A DNA stretch of 8,902 bases, from NCBI GenBank assembly GCA_036733345.1, contig DAINAR010000083.1, positions 1 to 8,902 on the forward strand, read 5' to 3'. This stretch comes from JAFGMQ01 sp036733345. Lineage in GTDB: Bacteria > Desulfobacterota > DSM-4660 > Desulfatiglandales > Desulfatiglandaceae. Below, piece by piece: positions 7,803 through 8,902 of this stretch (within the stretch, counting starts at the first letter, position 1; each line of letters begins with the position of its first letter). The translations under genes were made by a program, and so were the position numbers. The notes under the pieces were generated by a model. That model did no database searches. It was not told the origin of the DNA and was given only the letters and a program-made list of their open reading frames with translations.

Positions 7803-8455
7803 TTTTCGGTAACGATCTTCCCATGGTTAAGGACGATTGTCCTTTCTGCTGGCGTTCTTAAGAGTTCCTGGCTGTGAGTCGCGACCAATATTGTAGTCCC
7901 CTTTGCATGCACTCTTCTGAAAAGCATTATAATTTCTTTTGTAAGATCAGGGTCCAGATTACCTGTTGGTTCATCAGCAAGAAGAATTAAAGGATCATTG
8001 ACAATCGCTCTTGCAATTGCGACCCGTTGCTGTTCACCTCCTGACAAAGAGAGTGGATATGCCTTTTCTTTATCAGCCAAACCTACCATCCTCAGAGACT
8101 GATGGGTTTTTTTCCTTATAAATCTTCGAGTCTCACCCTTTATTTCCAAGGCGAGGGCAACGTTTTCAAAGACGGTTTTTCTGGGCAGTAATTTGAAATC
8201 CTGGAAAATAAAGCCCATTTTTCGGCGCAGAAGATCAAGTTTTCTTCTGCTAATCCTGCTCAGATTGACTCCATTAATCACTATATGCCCGCTGGAGGGT
8301 TTTTCAGACCCGAATATTAATCTGAGGAGCGTTGTTTTCCCAGCACCGCTGGGGCCTGTTAAAAATATAAACTCTCCTTCACTGGCTCTGAAATTTATAT
8401 CGTTCAAAGCAATATTAGAGCCAAAATTTCTATATATATGAAATAATTGAATCAC
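7799..8455 (-). CDS. ftsE: Cell division ATP-binding protein FtsE
   Basis: The 218-residue protein is the ATPase of the FtsEX complex. All ABC motifs are present: Walker A GPSGAGKT (34-41), Q-loop FQD with Q85, signature LSGGEQQR (137-144), Walker B LILLADEP with catalytic E162, the D-loop NLDP (166-169) and the switch histidine H194. Length and the N-terminus IQLFHIYRNFG match the family. The start is GTG; no in-frame ATG lies upstream before a TAG stop, and the first in-frame ATG downstream is at codon 80, inside the domain. No clear Shine-Dalgarno precedes the GTG, suggesting modest initiation. The neighbour 65 bp upstream is a broken TolC-family gene rather than ftsY, the usual E. coli neighbour. 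Close relatives such as LolD share these motifs, but the adjoining ftsX and envC decide in favour of FtsE. Confidence 0.96.
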   Translation of the reverse strand: MIQLFHIYRNFGSNIALNDINFRASEGEFIFLTGPSGAGKTTLLRLIFGSEKPSSGHIVINGVNLSRISRRKLDLLRRKMGFIFQDFKLLPRKTVFENVALALEIKGETRRFIRKKTHQSLRMVGLADKEKAYPLSLSGGEQQRVAIARAIVNDPLILLADEPTGNLDPDLTKEIIMLFRRVHAKGTTILVATHSQELLRTPAERTIVLNHGKIVTEK

Positions 8456-8520
8456 AGAAATAAGTTTAATTAGTCCGGTTAATGAAATCGTTTTTGGCGC
8501 TTTTCGCTAAATTCAAAATA

Positions 8521-8902
8521 CTATTCAAGCCCTATTGCTCTCCTCATTTTGGCTTTAGCCAGGTTATGTGCATAAAGTGCTTTATAAAAATTCATACTCG
8601 CACGGGTCAAAATTGTCTGAGCATCAAGCACTTCGGTTGATGTGCTTACATTGGCATTATAACGTTATATGCTGACCCGTAAATTTTCTTCCGCCTGCTC
8701 AACAGCTATACGTATGGCCGGGATATTTTTTTCCGCTGCTTACAGGTCCAGCATAGCTTGTTTTAATTCAAACTTTATACTGTCTGTTAAAGACATCTTT
8801 AACTGTTTGAATTCATTCAGAAGGCTCATTTTTTCTTTTATAGAATAATGTGTTTTGCCCCATTCCCAGAATGTCCACGAACAAACAGCCATTGCCTCCC
8901 AT
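8521..8902 (-). pseudogene. TolC-family outer membrane efflux protein, C-terminal part, interrupted by two stop codons
   Basis: Reading the minus strand from base 8901 gives 126 codons to a TAG at 8523-8521. The translation contains WTFWEWGKT, then a helix ending QAMLDL, then AVEQAEENLRV, then TSTEVLDAQTIL and finally FYKALYAHNLAKAKMRRAIG. These are hallmarks of the second repeat of TolC-type proteins, which form the outer-membrane duct of tripartite efflux pumps and type I secretion systems. The frame is broken by TAA at 8742-8740 (after LDL) and TAA at 8667-8665 (after VSI, just before RYNAN). The coding match continues in the same frame on both sides, so these are point changes and not frameshifts. 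In homologues I recall these positions as charged or polar residues such as Lys, Glu or Gln. The 5' part lies beyond the window. Sequencing error is the main alternative to a true pseudogene. Confidence 0.85.

Overview
The window comes from an AT-rich, Gram-negative bacterial chromosome, most likely a member of the Desulfobacterota (the former Deltaproteobacteria). Two things suggest this: the look of the partial 16S rRNA, and the gene order ftsE-ftsX-envC-ctpA-divergent polysaccharide deacetylase next to a TolC-type gene. The placement is an inference from memory of such sequences, not a database result. All supported genes lie on the minus strand, so transcription runs from the right edge towards the left.

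Layout in the direction of transcription. At the right edge (8521-8902) is the 3' part of a TolC-family outer-membrane efflux gene with two in-frame TAA codons, so it is probably a pseudogene. After 65 bp comes a compact set: ftsE (8455-7799), ftsX (7802-6891) and an envC-like murein hydrolase activator (6894-5722). Each neighbouring pair overlaps by the four bases ATGA. After a 190-bp gap with a near-perfect 20-bp direct repeat comes an S41 carboxy-terminal protease (5531-4200). After a further 253-bp gap comes a divergent polysaccharide deacetylase of the YibQ type (3946-2801). A 450-bp AT-rich stretch with no convincing gene precedes a DegT/DnrJ/EryC1/StrS-type sugar aminotransferase (2350-1202). 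Just downstream of it, two tandem sigma70-type promoters and a boxA-like sequence lead into a 16S rRNA gene whose first ~960 nt (about 975 to 1) are in the window.

The central genes make biological sense together. FtsEX is a membrane ABC-type complex at the division site. EnvC is its periplasmic partner and switches on amidases that split septal peptidoglycan. C-terminal proteases trim or degrade periplasmic cell-wall proteins. YibQ-type proteins are often encoded next to envC. The aminotransferase probably makes an amino sugar for surface polysaccharide but has no pathway partners in view.

I did not find a clear new system, CRISPR array, insertion sequence or phage gene. The observations most worth a second look are the interrupted TolC gene, the rRNA promoters placed about 40 bp behind a protein gene with no visible terminator, the repeat upstream of the protease gene, and the long unexplained gap upstream of the aminotransferase.
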